DNA of 64,000 nt from Sphingomonas sp. SORGH_AS_0879 (GTDB lineage Bacteria > Pseudomonadota > Alphaproteobacteria > Sphingomonadales > Sphingomonadaceae), in NCBI RefSeq assembly GCF_030819175.1, contig NZ_JAUTBJ010000002.1:2118001-2182000 (forward strand), written 5' to 3'. Positions 57,501-64,000 of the stretch are shown here, piece by piece. Made by a program: the position numbers and the translations under genes. The notes below the pieces were generated by a model. The model had not been told where the DNA came from and made no database searches. It was given only the letters and a program-made list of their open reading frames with translations. The stretch's first letter is position 1, and the number at the start of each line of letters is the position of its first letter.

Positions 57501-57570
57501 CCGCCAGCGCGGGCAATGCCGCGCTCCCGACCAACAGCAGCGAGACGGCAAGGCGAAGGCGGCGCGGCAT
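54538..57570 (-). CDS. Exported twin-beta-helix / propeller protein (pectate-lyase superfamily)
   Basis: A 1010-residue protein with a signal peptide (LRLAVSLLLVGSAALPALA). It contains two pectate-lyase-like beta-helix units, each opening with a G-D-G/D-x-x-D pattern: AKGDGRSDDGAAIQQAID (about 50) and VKGDDATDDTAALQTAID (about 425), as in GH28/GH55-type enzymes. After about 770 a propeller-like part with RRLADGFYSLGGGATDTSG and GRVYVANAQIFVYGADGR follows. It is a probable secreted polysaccharide hydrolase or lyase; the linkage is not known. ATG 57570 fits the ribosome binding site spacing better than ATG 57579. A paralogue is at 60964. Confidence 0.75.
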   Translation of the reverse strand: MPRRLRLAVSLLLVGSAALPALAADRVSVFTRAPDDPRAVTVQAKGDGRSDDGAAIQQAIDRVAGQGGGGIVFLPSGRYRLSRTLYMRPGVRLFGVGRTRPVFVLAPRTPGFQQGVGSMVFFTGTLPPQAGKDAPRVPVPPPTSVPFDPTIADANSGTFYSAMANVDFEIGAGNPAATAVRFHTAQHSYLAHIDFRLGDALAGIYQVGNLGQDLHFHGGRYGILTEKPSPAWSYTLLDSSFDGQRDAAIREHEAGLTLVNTVIRDTPVGIEIDRGYGDWLWGKHVRFERVRRAGVIISNEDNAYTQIGFEGATAIDTPVFARFRESGRDVAGPSRRYQVSRFTHGMAVPSLGQTGRYETKVDATPLSSTPRVAARAIRSLPPVEDWTNVRALGVKGDDATDDTAALQTAIDSHAVLYFPAGFYRVSDTLRLRPDSVLIGLHPSLTQIVLTDDSPAFRGVGSAKGVIESARGGDAIVSGLGLAPGGRNPRATALLWRAGERSLVDDVKFQGGHGTFRADGSRFDPYNADHTGDPDPMQRWDGHYPSLWVTDGGGGTFNGLWTPDTYASAGMTVSDTETPGHVYQLSAEHHRRAEIVLDRVAHWEFLAPQTEEEAGESRDAVAFEIRNSHDVLFANLHAYRVTRSLQPARAAVALYGENEIRFRNVHVNAESGFATCQADACGTYLRASKYPYGNAIRDITRGAEVREREFATLDVTPAPLPAPSPSLTTVRRLADGFYSLGGGATDTSGKLYFVDRYFHRIHGWSEAEGLSIVSEAPLDPVNLAVDGSGKLMVLSSAGAAATVYSIDPKAPATIAPLSPTTATPPGARIAMPASLWNNGEFRDQYDPATDRFTTLAEMFARDIAAAKPTSYVAPDGSIALPAFRVWQQGPADHRGWRFSDTLDTYGFIVGKPGSRIAIANGSEDRTYTGLLGVGGTVTDLKPFANRGGESVATGPDGRVYVANAQIFVYGADGREQGRIDVPDRPLQLLFGGADGRTLFILTHHALYAAHP

Positions 57571-57743
57571 GGCGGTCATCCTCTTGGACAGGAACGGATC
57601 GGGGACAGGGGAATTGCGATAGGCAAGTGCGCGATCGGGCGCGATTGCGACAAAGGTCGTAATGGCGTTTCGGCCGACCACGTCGGATAGCGGTGATCGG
57701 ACAGGTGCGGCAGGAATGCCGGATGAAAGGACAGGGGTGACGG

Positions 57744-58292
57744 GTGACGGCGGGCAAAGGAATCGAAGCGGCGACCGACCCCTATGGCATCGTGGTGATG
57801 GGGGTTAGCGGCACCGGCAAGTCTACGCTGTCGCAGCGGTTGGGGGCCGAACTCCATTGCCCGGTGCTGGAGGGCGATGATTATCATTCGGCGGCGAATG
57901 TCGCCAAGATGCGCAGCGGCCATCCCCTGACCGATGCGGATCGCTGGCCCTGGCTCGACCGGCTGGGGGCGGCGATCGGGACGGAGGCGAAACGCGGCGG
58001 CGTGGCGGTTGCGGCGTGTTCCGCGCTCAAGCGAAGCTATCGCGAACGGCTGCGAAGTGCGGCGGGATTGCCCTTGTTCTTCGTGCTGCTTGATACCGAT
58101 ACCGATGAGATCGCGCGGCGGATGCGCGGACGTGCGGGGCACTATATGCCGCCCAGCCTGCTCGACAGCCAGTTGGCGACGCTGGAGCGCCCTCTGCCGG
58201 GCGAATGCGCGCTGACGCTCGATGCCGGGCATTCCCCCGATCGGCTGGTCGCGGAGGCGCTGACCTGGATCGACGGGGCGAGGCACGCCTGA
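57744..58292 (+). CDS. gntK: Gluconokinase
   Basis: A 182-residue kinase starting at GTG 57744. The P-loop is VMGVSGTGKSTL (about 18-29), followed by LEGDDYHSAANVAKMRSGHPLTDADRWPWL split across the substrate-binding region, and CSALKRSYRERLR. All are diagnostic of GntK, which phosphorylates gluconate to 6-phosphogluconate. It is divergent from the beta-helix gene and convergent with the regulator gene. With gntP and the FadR-type regulator it completes a gluconate module. Confidence 0.92.
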   Translation: MTAGKGIEAATDPYGIVVMGVSGTGKSTLSQRLGAELHCPVLEGDDYHSAANVAKMRSGHPLTDADRWPWLDRLGAAIGTEAKRGGVAVAACSALKRSYRERLRSAAGLPLFFVLLDTDTDEIARRMRGRAGHYMPPSLLDSQLATLERPLPGECALTLDAGHSPDRLVAEALTWIDGARHA

Positions 58293-58297
58293 GGTCC

Positions 58298-58981
58298 TCA
58301 CGGCATCAGCCGTTTGCGCCCCTGCGACAAATGCCACCGCATGGCGAGTGCCGCTCCGTCCGCGTCGCGCGCCCGGATCGCGTCGACGATGGCGTCGTGC
58401 TCCTCCATCATCGCGCCGATCACCTCGGGCGGGCGCGAGCGCGAGATGTCGACCCCGGCGCGCAGGATGTGCATCACCTCGTCGTGCAAATGATCGAAGA
58501 CCGGCAGGAAGGCCGAGTTGCCGGTCGCCTCGACGATCGCGCGGTGAAGCCACCAGTCCTCGTCGTGCGCGGGCGCATCCGACAACAGGGCGGCGCGGAG
58601 CGCGGCAAGTGCCTTCTCGATCTCGTCCAACTGGTCGCTCGACCGCCGGATCGCGGCCAGCCGCGCCGCCTCCGCCTCCAGCACGAAGCGTACCTCATAG
58701 GTGCCCAGGGTCTTGGCGAGTTCGTCCATCGGCATATGCGTGCCCAGCCGCTCCGACGGGCGGCGCTTGACATAGGAGCCCGCGCCACGCCGCGCTTCGG
58801 TAATCCCGTCAGAGGCGAGCCGGGCCAGCGCCTCGCGCACGATGGTGCGTGACATGCCGAACGTCTCGGCCAGCCTCGCTTCGGAAGGCAGGCGGTCGCC
58901 GATCCCCAGCCCCTCGTCGTTGATGATGCGGACGATCGCCGTATAGGCCCGGTCCGCCAGCCGCCCCTCGTTCATGCCCAC
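58298..58981 (-). CDS. FadR/GntR-family regulator of the gluconate genes
   Basis: A 227-residue regulator: a winged helix (IGDRLPSEARLAETFGMSRT, IVREALARLASDGI) and a FadR C-terminal domain of helices (EVRFVLEAEAARLAAIRR, EDWWLHRAIVEATGN, HDAIVDAIRARDADGAALAM) with His/Asp residues that bind a metal-chelated acid. It is 6 nt downstream of gntP, so it is in the same operon. It should repress gluconate genes and be released by gluconate or a derivative. Confidence 0.9.
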   Translation of the reverse strand: MGMNEGRLADRAYTAIVRIINDEGLGIGDRLPSEARLAETFGMSRTIVREALARLASDGITEARRGAGSYVKRRPSERLGTHMPMDELAKTLGTYEVRFVLEAEAARLAAIRRSSDQLDEIEKALAALRAALLSDAPAHDEDWWLHRAIVEATGNSAFLPVFDHLHDEVMHILRAGVDISRSRPPEVIGAMMEEHDAIVDAIRARDADGAALAMRWHLSQGRKRLMP

Positions 58982-58987
58982 CCCCGT

Positions 58988-60334
58988 TCAGACGATATGG
59001 CTCAGGATCATCACCAGCGCGAGGCCGACGACCGAGATCACCGTCTCCAGCATCGACCAGGTGCGGAAGGTGTCGGCGGTGCTGGTCCCGACATAGCTTT
59101 TGACCAGCCAGAAGCCGGGATCGTTGACATGGCTGAAGAACACCGACCCCGCACCGATCGCCAGCACGACCAGCTCGGGCGCGACACCCGATCCCGCCAC
59201 CACGCCGGGCATGATGCCGACCGCAGTGATGGTCGCGACCGTCGCCGATCCCGCCGCCAGCCTGATCCCCACCGCGACCAGCCAGCCGAGCAGCAGCGGC
59301 GAGATGGCGTACATGGTCACCAGCCGCGCGAGCAGATCGGACAGCCCCGCGCTGACCAGTACCTGTTTCAATGCGCCGCCAGCACCGATCGCGAGAAGGA
59401 TGGCGCCCGCCGCGCCCATGGTCTCGTGCCAGACCGCATCCTGAATCTTCGCCTCGCGCAGCCGACGTCCGAACAACAGGGGCAGGGCGAGCAGATTGGT
59501 GACGAGCAGCGCGATCACCGGATTGCTGGCGGCTACCAACCAGGCGCTGCCCTTCCATGCCGAGGATAGCTGACCCAGTTCCCCGGTCGCGATCAGCAGC
59601 ACGGGGAGCAGGACGATGAACAGCGCCGCCCCCAGGCCCGGTGTCGCAACATCCAGGCGGTGATCGCCCAGCACCGGCGGGGCCAGCCGCACACCCGGCG
59701 TCACGATGCGCGCCAGCGCCGGGCCCGCGATGATCGCGGTCGGGATGGCGATCAGGATGCCGTACAGCATCGTCCTGCCCAGATTGGCCCCCAGCGCCTC
59801 GACCGCCAGCAACGGACCCGGATGCGGGGGGACCAGCGCATGGACCACGCCCAGCCCGGCGAGCGCGGGCATGATGAGGCGCAGCTTGGCCGCGTCGCGC
59901 GCCGGGCCATCCGGTGCGTCCATCGCCTCCGCCGCCGCCACGACGATCGGCAGCAACAGGACCAGACCGGTCTCGAAGAACAGCGGCAGGCCGATCAGGA
60001 TCGCGATGCCCAGGGTCGCCCAGGGAGCGGCTCTCGCGCCGGTCAGTCGCAGGGCGCTTTGGGCCAGTGCGGCGGCGGCGCCCGACAAATGCAGCATCGC
60101 GCCCAGCGACAGGCCGAGCGCGACGACGAGGCCGGTTCCGCCGACGATATCGCCCACGCCCTTTTGCACCGCCTTGGCGATATCGGCCAGCGGCAGTCCG
60201 GCGAGAAGCCCGACCGCGAAGGCACCGCATAGCAGCCCGATAAAAGGATGGAGCCGCCCGCGAACGATCATCAGGACCGCCAGCATTATGCCTGCCAGCG
60301 CGGCGGCGATCAGCCTGACGTCACCGTCCGTCAT
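58988..60334 (-). CDS. gntP: GntP family gluconate permease
   Basis: A 448-residue membrane protein with about 12 hydrophobic segments. GntP signatures visible are GLPLFFETGLVLLLPIV, ALVPPHPGPLLAVEALGAN, FSHVNDPGFWLVKSYVG and ETVISVVGLALVMIL. It imports gluconate with protons. The start ATG 60334 is chosen because the family N-terminus begins there; the longer frame is unsupported. It is the first gene of an operon with the FadR-type regulator, and a FadR-like operator lies about 110 bases upstream. Confidence 0.9.
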   Translation of the reverse strand: MTDGDVRLIAAALAGIMLAVLMIVRGRLHPFIGLLCGAFAVGLLAGLPLADIAKAVQKGVGDIVGGTGLVVALGLSLGAMLHLSGAAAALAQSALRLTGARAAPWATLGIAILIGLPLFFETGLVLLLPIVVAAAEAMDAPDGPARDAAKLRLIMPALAGLGVVHALVPPHPGPLLAVEALGANLGRTMLYGILIAIPTAIIAGPALARIVTPGVRLAPPVLGDHRLDVATPGLGAALFIVLLPVLLIATGELGQLSSAWKGSAWLVAASNPVIALLVTNLLALPLLFGRRLREAKIQDAVWHETMGAAGAILLAIGAGGALKQVLVSAGLSDLLARLVTMYAISPLLLGWLVAVGIRLAAGSATVATITAVGIMPGVVAGSGVAPELVVLAIGAGSVFFSHVNDPGFWLVKSYVGTSTADTFRTWSMLETVISVVGLALVMILSHIV

Positions 60335-60439
60335 CGCATCGCCCGTCGCAAGACGATGGTCATGCTTCGTGGATCGCGCATCGACACCCCTCCTTCGGCA
60401 TTGGGGCGGTGCGTTCACCTGCCCATGGCTCATGCCGAG

Positions 60440-60450
60440 TTGTACGACAG
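60440..60450. promoter_or_regulatory. Candidate FadR-type operator TTGTACGACAG
   Basis: It matches the FadR-subfamily pattern T-N-G-T-N3-A-C-N-A except for the last base. It lies about 105 bases before the gntP start, in the 290-base gap shared with the divergent LuxR-type gene. The natural binder is the FadR-type protein encoded in the gntP operon. Confidence 0.4.
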
Positions 60451-60624
60451 GTTTCTGCGATCCGGCAACATAAAAGGGCTTGATCATGAACAATGGCTGG
60501 GCGCATGGTGAAAACCTGTCCAACCGAATCCCTCCATATGGGGCGCGTTCGGGGGACGATCGGACCATGTCGGCGTGCACGACCGACAACCGATGGCCAA
60601 CGAGCCGCATGGAGGAGGATGACG

Positions 60625-60891
60625 ATGGAAGGGATGCACTCGATCGCCCGTCAGCCCGCAAGTCCGGGCCTTGCCACACCCATGGCGGCGGCACTCGCGC
60701 AATTGACTCCGACCCAGATGAAGGTCCTGCGCGGCGTTCATTCGGGCCTGCTCAACAAGCAGATCGCGTTCGATCTGGGCATCGCCGAGGCGACGGTGAA
60801 GGCGCACATGACCGCGTTGATGCGCAAGCTGAACGTGCGCAACCGGACCCAGGTGGCGATCGCGGCACAGGCGCTCAGCCTCCACGCCTGA
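60625..60891 (+). CDS. Stand-alone LuxR-type HTH regulator
   Basis: An 88-residue protein that is only a GerE/LuxR DNA-binding domain: LTPTQMKVLRGVHSGLLNKQ, FDLGIAEATVKAHMTALMRKL and NVRNRTQVAIAAQ. It has no receiver or autoinducer domain. GGAGGAGG lies 7 nt before ATG 60625, better spaced than for the ATG at 60619. It sits between gntP (divergent) and the second beta-helix gene (downstream, same strand), so it may control either. Confidence 0.85.
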   Translation: MEGMHSIARQPASPGLATPMAAALAQLTPTQMKVLRGVHSGLLNKQIAFDLGIAEATVKAHMTALMRKLNVRNRTQVAIAAQALSLHA

Positions 60892-60963
60892 TACCGGGCT
60901 TGATCCAGTTTGGCGACGTCGACGGCCCGGCGGTTACGATGAGGCCGAAACAGGGAGAGGATC

Positions 60964-63900
60964 ATGAAAGCGAACTGGCTGCTCGGCGCGGCGGTGGTGA
61001 TGGCGTTCGCGCCGTCGATGGCGACACCGGCCGCGGCACAATCCTCGAGATCGGTCTATAGAACCGCCCCGTCCGACCCGCAGGCGGTGACGATCCGTGG
61101 CGTAGGCGATGGCCGTGCCGACGATAGCTCGGCGATCCAGCAGGGGATCGATGCGGCGGCGAAGAGCGGCCATGGCGGCATCGTCTTCCTGCCGTCCGGT
61201 CGATACCGGATCAGCCGCACGATTATCCTGCGCTCGGGCGTGCGGATATTCGGCGTCGGCGCGACCCGGCCCGAAATCCTGCTGGGCGATGCCACGCCGG
61301 GTTTCGGATCGGGGATCGCCGCCATGCTGACCTTTTCGGGTGAGGACCAGTATCGCGCGGGCAAGCCGCCGGTGCCGGTGCCGACGACGGTGCCGTTCGA
61401 CGAAAGCCTGTTCGACGCGACGTCGACCACCTTTTATTCCGCGCTGGCCAATATCGATTTCCGTATCGGAGCGGGCAATGCGGGCGCGGTGGCGGTGCGC
61501 TTCCGCGTCGCCCAGCATGGCTATCTGCGCCATGTCGACTTCCATCTGGGATCGGGCTTCGCCGGTATCTATCAGGCGGGGAATGCGGCCCAAGGCCTGC
61601 GCTTTTTCGGGGGACGATATGGTATCGTTACCGAGAAGACCTCGCCCGCCTGGCAGTTCACGCTGATAGATTCCGATTTCGTCGGGCAGCGCGAGGCGGC
61701 GATCCGCGAGCATGAGGTCGACCTGACGCTGGTCAACGTCGCGATCCGCGATACGCCGGTCGGGATCGAGATAGATCGCGGCTATTCGGACTCGCTCTGG
61801 GGCAAGCAGGTGCGGTTCGAGAATGTCCGCGATGCGGGCGTACTGATCTCGTCGGAAAAGAGTGTGTTCACGCAGATCGGGTTCGACGATGCGGTGGGGA
61901 TCACGACGCCGGTCTTCGCGCGCTTCCGCGACAGCGGCCGGACGGTGAAAGGCGCGGGAGCGCGCTACCGCGTCGCGGACTTCTCCTACGGCCTGAAGGT
62001 CCCGGCGCTGGGTGAGATGGGCGACTTCGCGACGGATGTGCGCATGACGCCGCTGGCCAAGGCACCCGCCCGGCCCCGTCCCGCCATCCCAGCGCTGCCC
62101 GCCATGAACGCCTGGACCAATGTCCGTGACCTGGGCGTCAAGGGCGACGACACGACCGACGATACCGCCGCACTGCAACGCGCGATCGATACGCACCGCG
62201 TGCTTTACCTGCCGATGGGACGCTACCGGGTCGGCGACACGCTGAAGCTGCGGCCGGACAGCGTGCTGATCGCACTGCATCCCAGCCTGACGCATATCTA
62301 TCTGGCGGATGACTCGCCCCCCTATCGCGGGGTCGGTTCCGCTCGCGCGCTGATCGAGAGTGCAAAGGGTGGGGCGGGGATGATCTCCGGCGTCGGGCTT
62401 TGGACCGGCGGCGTCAATCCGCGCGCCACCGCGCTTCTGTGGAAGGCGGGCGAGGCTTCGCTGGTGGATGACGTTAAGATCCAGGGTGGCGGCGGCACCG
62501 TGCTGACGCCCGGCAGTCCGATCGGCTTCGGCAGCGATCGCGCGCGGTTCGACGGCCAATATCCCAGCATCTGGGTGACGGACGGCGGCGGGGGTACGTT
62601 CAACGCGCTATGGTCGCCCAATACGCTGGCGTCGGCGGGCTTCCATGTCTCGAACACCACGACGCCGGGCCATGTCTATCAGCTTTCGGCCGAGCATCAC
62701 TACCGCGCCGAGATCGTGCTGGATCATGTCGCGAACTGGGAGTTCCTCGCCCCCCAGACCGAGCAGGAGGTGCGCGACGGGGTCAATGCCGTCTCGACCG
62801 AATTCCGCCACAGCCGCAACATCCTGTTCGCCAATTACCATGGCTATCGCGTGACACGCACCGCCAAGCCGATGGACGCGGCGGTCAGGCTCTACGATTC
62901 GGGCGATATCCGTTTCCGCAACGTCCATGTGAACGCCGAGAGCGGCTTTGCCAGTTGCGACGAAAAGGGGTGCGGCACCTTCATTCGCGCCAGCAAATAT
63001 CCGTTCGAGAACGCGATCAAGGACATGACCCGCCAGACCGAGGTGCGCGAGCGCGAGTTCGCCAGCCTGGACGTGCCGCCCGCGCCCGCAACGGCGGCGG
63101 TCCAGTCCGCCGTGGCGGTGTCGCCGGGCGTTCGCAGGCTGGCGGACGGCTTCTACTCGATCGCCGGAGGCGCGATGGATGCCAAGGGCAAGCTCTATTT
63201 CATCGATCGTTTCTTTCAGCGCATCTATGGCTGGTCGACGGCAGAGGGGCTGAACATCGTCGCCGACGCGCCGCTCGACGCGGTCAATCTGGCGGTCGAT
63301 CGGTCCGGGCGATTGCTGGTCCTGTCCTCGGCGGGGCGTGACGGCACGGTGTACAGCATCGATCCCGCCCGCCCGGCGGCGGTCACGGTCATTCCGCCGA
63401 CGCCATCGCGCCCGCATCAGGGAGCGACGACGCTGCTGCCGGTCAATGTCTGGGCCAATGGCGAGTTCGCCGACCGGATCGACCCGAAAAGCTATGCTTA
63501 TCCGACCATGGCCGACCTCTTCACCGCCAAGATGGGCGAGGCCAAGGCGCAGGAATATGTGTCACCCGATGGTTCGCTGGTGCTCCCGGCCTTCCGCGTG
63601 TGGAACCAGGGGCCGGACGATCACCGGGGCTGGCGCTGGTCGGATACCCTGGATGCCCATGGTTTCGCATCCGCGCCCAGCGGCGGCGAGGTCGTCGTCA
63701 CCAACGAGTCCGAGAACCGGACCTATGCCGGACGGGTTGGGGCGGACGGCATTGTCACCGATTTCCGCGTGCTGGCCGAACGGGGCGGGGAGAGCGTGAC
63801 GCGCGATGCGGCGGGCAATCTCTATGTCGCGAACGGGCAGGTTTTCGTCTATGCGCCGGACGGTCGATTGCTACGCCGGATCTACGTGCCCGAGCGGCCG

Positions 63901-63981
63901 CTGCAACTGGTGATGGACAAGGACGGTGCCGGACGGTTGTTCGTCCTGACGCACCATTCGCTCTACGCCGTCGATCTTTGA
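60964..63981 (+). CDS. Exported twin-beta-helix / propeller protein, paralogue 2
   Basis: A 1005-residue paralogue of the protein at 54538-57570, similar along its whole length with the same motif order: GDGRADDSSAIQQGID and VKGDDTTDDTAALQRAID begin the two beta-helix units, and VRRLADGFYSIAGGAMDAKG the propeller-like tail. Signal peptide MKANWLLGAAVVMAFAPSM. GGGAGAGG lies 6 nt before the ATG. Both paralogues face outward around the gluconate genes, suggesting a common sugar-acid substrate. The exact reaction is unknown. The window ends 19 bases after the stop. Confidence 0.78.
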   Translation: MKANWLLGAAVVMAFAPSMATPAAAQSSRSVYRTAPSDPQAVTIRGVGDGRADDSSAIQQGIDAAAKSGHGGIVFLPSGRYRISRTIILRSGVRIFGVGATRPEILLGDATPGFGSGIAAMLTFSGEDQYRAGKPPVPVPTTVPFDESLFDATSTTFYSALANIDFRIGAGNAGAVAVRFRVAQHGYLRHVDFHLGSGFAGIYQAGNAAQGLRFFGGRYGIVTEKTSPAWQFTLIDSDFVGQREAAIREHEVDLTLVNVAIRDTPVGIEIDRGYSDSLWGKQVRFENVRDAGVLISSEKSVFTQIGFDDAVGITTPVFARFRDSGRTVKGAGARYRVADFSYGLKVPALGEMGDFATDVRMTPLAKAPARPRPAIPALPAMNAWTNVRDLGVKGDDTTDDTAALQRAIDTHRVLYLPMGRYRVGDTLKLRPDSVLIALHPSLTHIYLADDSPPYRGVGSARALIESAKGGAGMISGVGLWTGGVNPRATALLWKAGEASLVDDVKIQGGGGTVLTPGSPIGFGSDRARFDGQYPSIWVTDGGGGTFNALWSPNTLASAGFHVSNTTTPGHVYQLSAEHHYRAEIVLDHVANWEFLAPQTEQEVRDGVNAVSTEFRHSRNILFANYHGYRVTRTAKPMDAAVRLYDSGDIRFRNVHVNAESGFASCDEKGCGTFIRASKYPFENAIKDMTRQTEVREREFASLDVPPAPATAAVQSAVAVSPGVRRLADGFYSIAGGAMDAKGKLYFIDRFFQRIYGWSTAEGLNIVADAPLDAVNLAVDRSGRLLVLSSAGRDGTVYSIDPARPAAVTVIPPTPSRPHQGATTLLPVNVWANGEFADRIDPKSYAYPTMADLFTAKMGEAKAQEYVSPDGSLVLPAFRVWNQGPDDHRGWRWSDTLDAHGFASAPSGGEVVVTNESENRTYAGRVGADGIVTDFRVLAERGGESVTRDAAGNLYVANGQVFVYAPDGRLLRRIYVPERPLQLVMDKDGAGRLFVLTHHSLYAVDL

Positions 63982-64000
63982 CCGTTTCAACGCCCCCATA

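Noticed and set aside
60934..62559. A 541-residue minus-strand frame
   Set aside because: Antisense to the second beta-helix paralogue; no coding evidence of its own.
1..64000. Prophage, integrase, tRNA, rRNA or CRISPR array
   Set aside because: No structural phage genes, tyrosine or serine integrase, cloverleaf sequence or spaced repeats were recognised; the only mobile parts found are insertion sequences.

Overview
The window is high-GC DNA from an alphaproteobacterium, most likely Sphingomonas or a close relative. The evidence is the codon use, the large TonB-dependent receptors, the S8 autotransporter, the DUF885/DUF4267/DUF4336/DUF5694 proteins and the overall gene style. No rRNA, tRNA or CRISPR array was recognised.

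Layout. (1) 1-3.4 kb: a lipoprotein fragment, a small secreted protein and an S8 (subtilase) autotransporter, preceded by a block of nested inverted repeats. (2) 3.9-8.2 kb: poorly known accessory genes. They include a PolB-type 3'-5' exonuclease-like protein with two possible degenerate relatives, and a gene that is present once intact and once decayed as part of a long direct repeat. (3) 8.2-21.7 kb: a defence island. It holds an MmeI-like adenine methyltransferase, a RelB/DinJ-YafQ toxin-antitoxin pair, an SF2 helicase and a GIY-YIG protein as one apparent operon, then an ApeA-like HEPN protein, then a full QatABCD anti-phage operon. The methyltransferase and qatA are each split by one extra base. 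(4) 22-26.8 kb: an L,D-transpeptidase and an insertion-sequence nest, in which an IS5-family remnant is interrupted by an IS3-family (IS407-like) element and an IS2-like element. (5) 27-42.2 kb: chromosomal regulators and enzymes (AraC, MarR-GNAT, GNAT, MFS, aldo/keto reductase, LysR, MocR, PhzF, DJ-1/PfpI, MDR dehydrogenase, HxlR, DUF885 peptidase-like and others), with a collapsed carboxymuconolactone decarboxylase/SigJ gene pair. (6) 42.3-49.4 kb: a MacB/FtsX-type permease whose upstream region carries an IS701-family insertion, then a TonB-dependent receptor. (7) 49.7-64 kb: cupin, FKBP and YaiI genes, a second TonB receptor (split by one extra base), two large paralogous twin-beta-helix plus propeller proteins, and between them a gluconate module (gntK, FadR-type regulator, GntP permease) with a stand-alone LuxR-type regulator.

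How the parts fit. Region 3 is several independent anti-phage modules side by side. Region 7 looks like a carbohydrate utilisation locus: secreted beta-helix proteins and an outer-membrane receptor would supply sugars or sugar acids, with gluconate imported by GntP and phosphorylated by GntK. The three one-base frameshifts in otherwise well-preserved genes are either recent mutations or consensus errors. This must be settled before calling those systems inactive.
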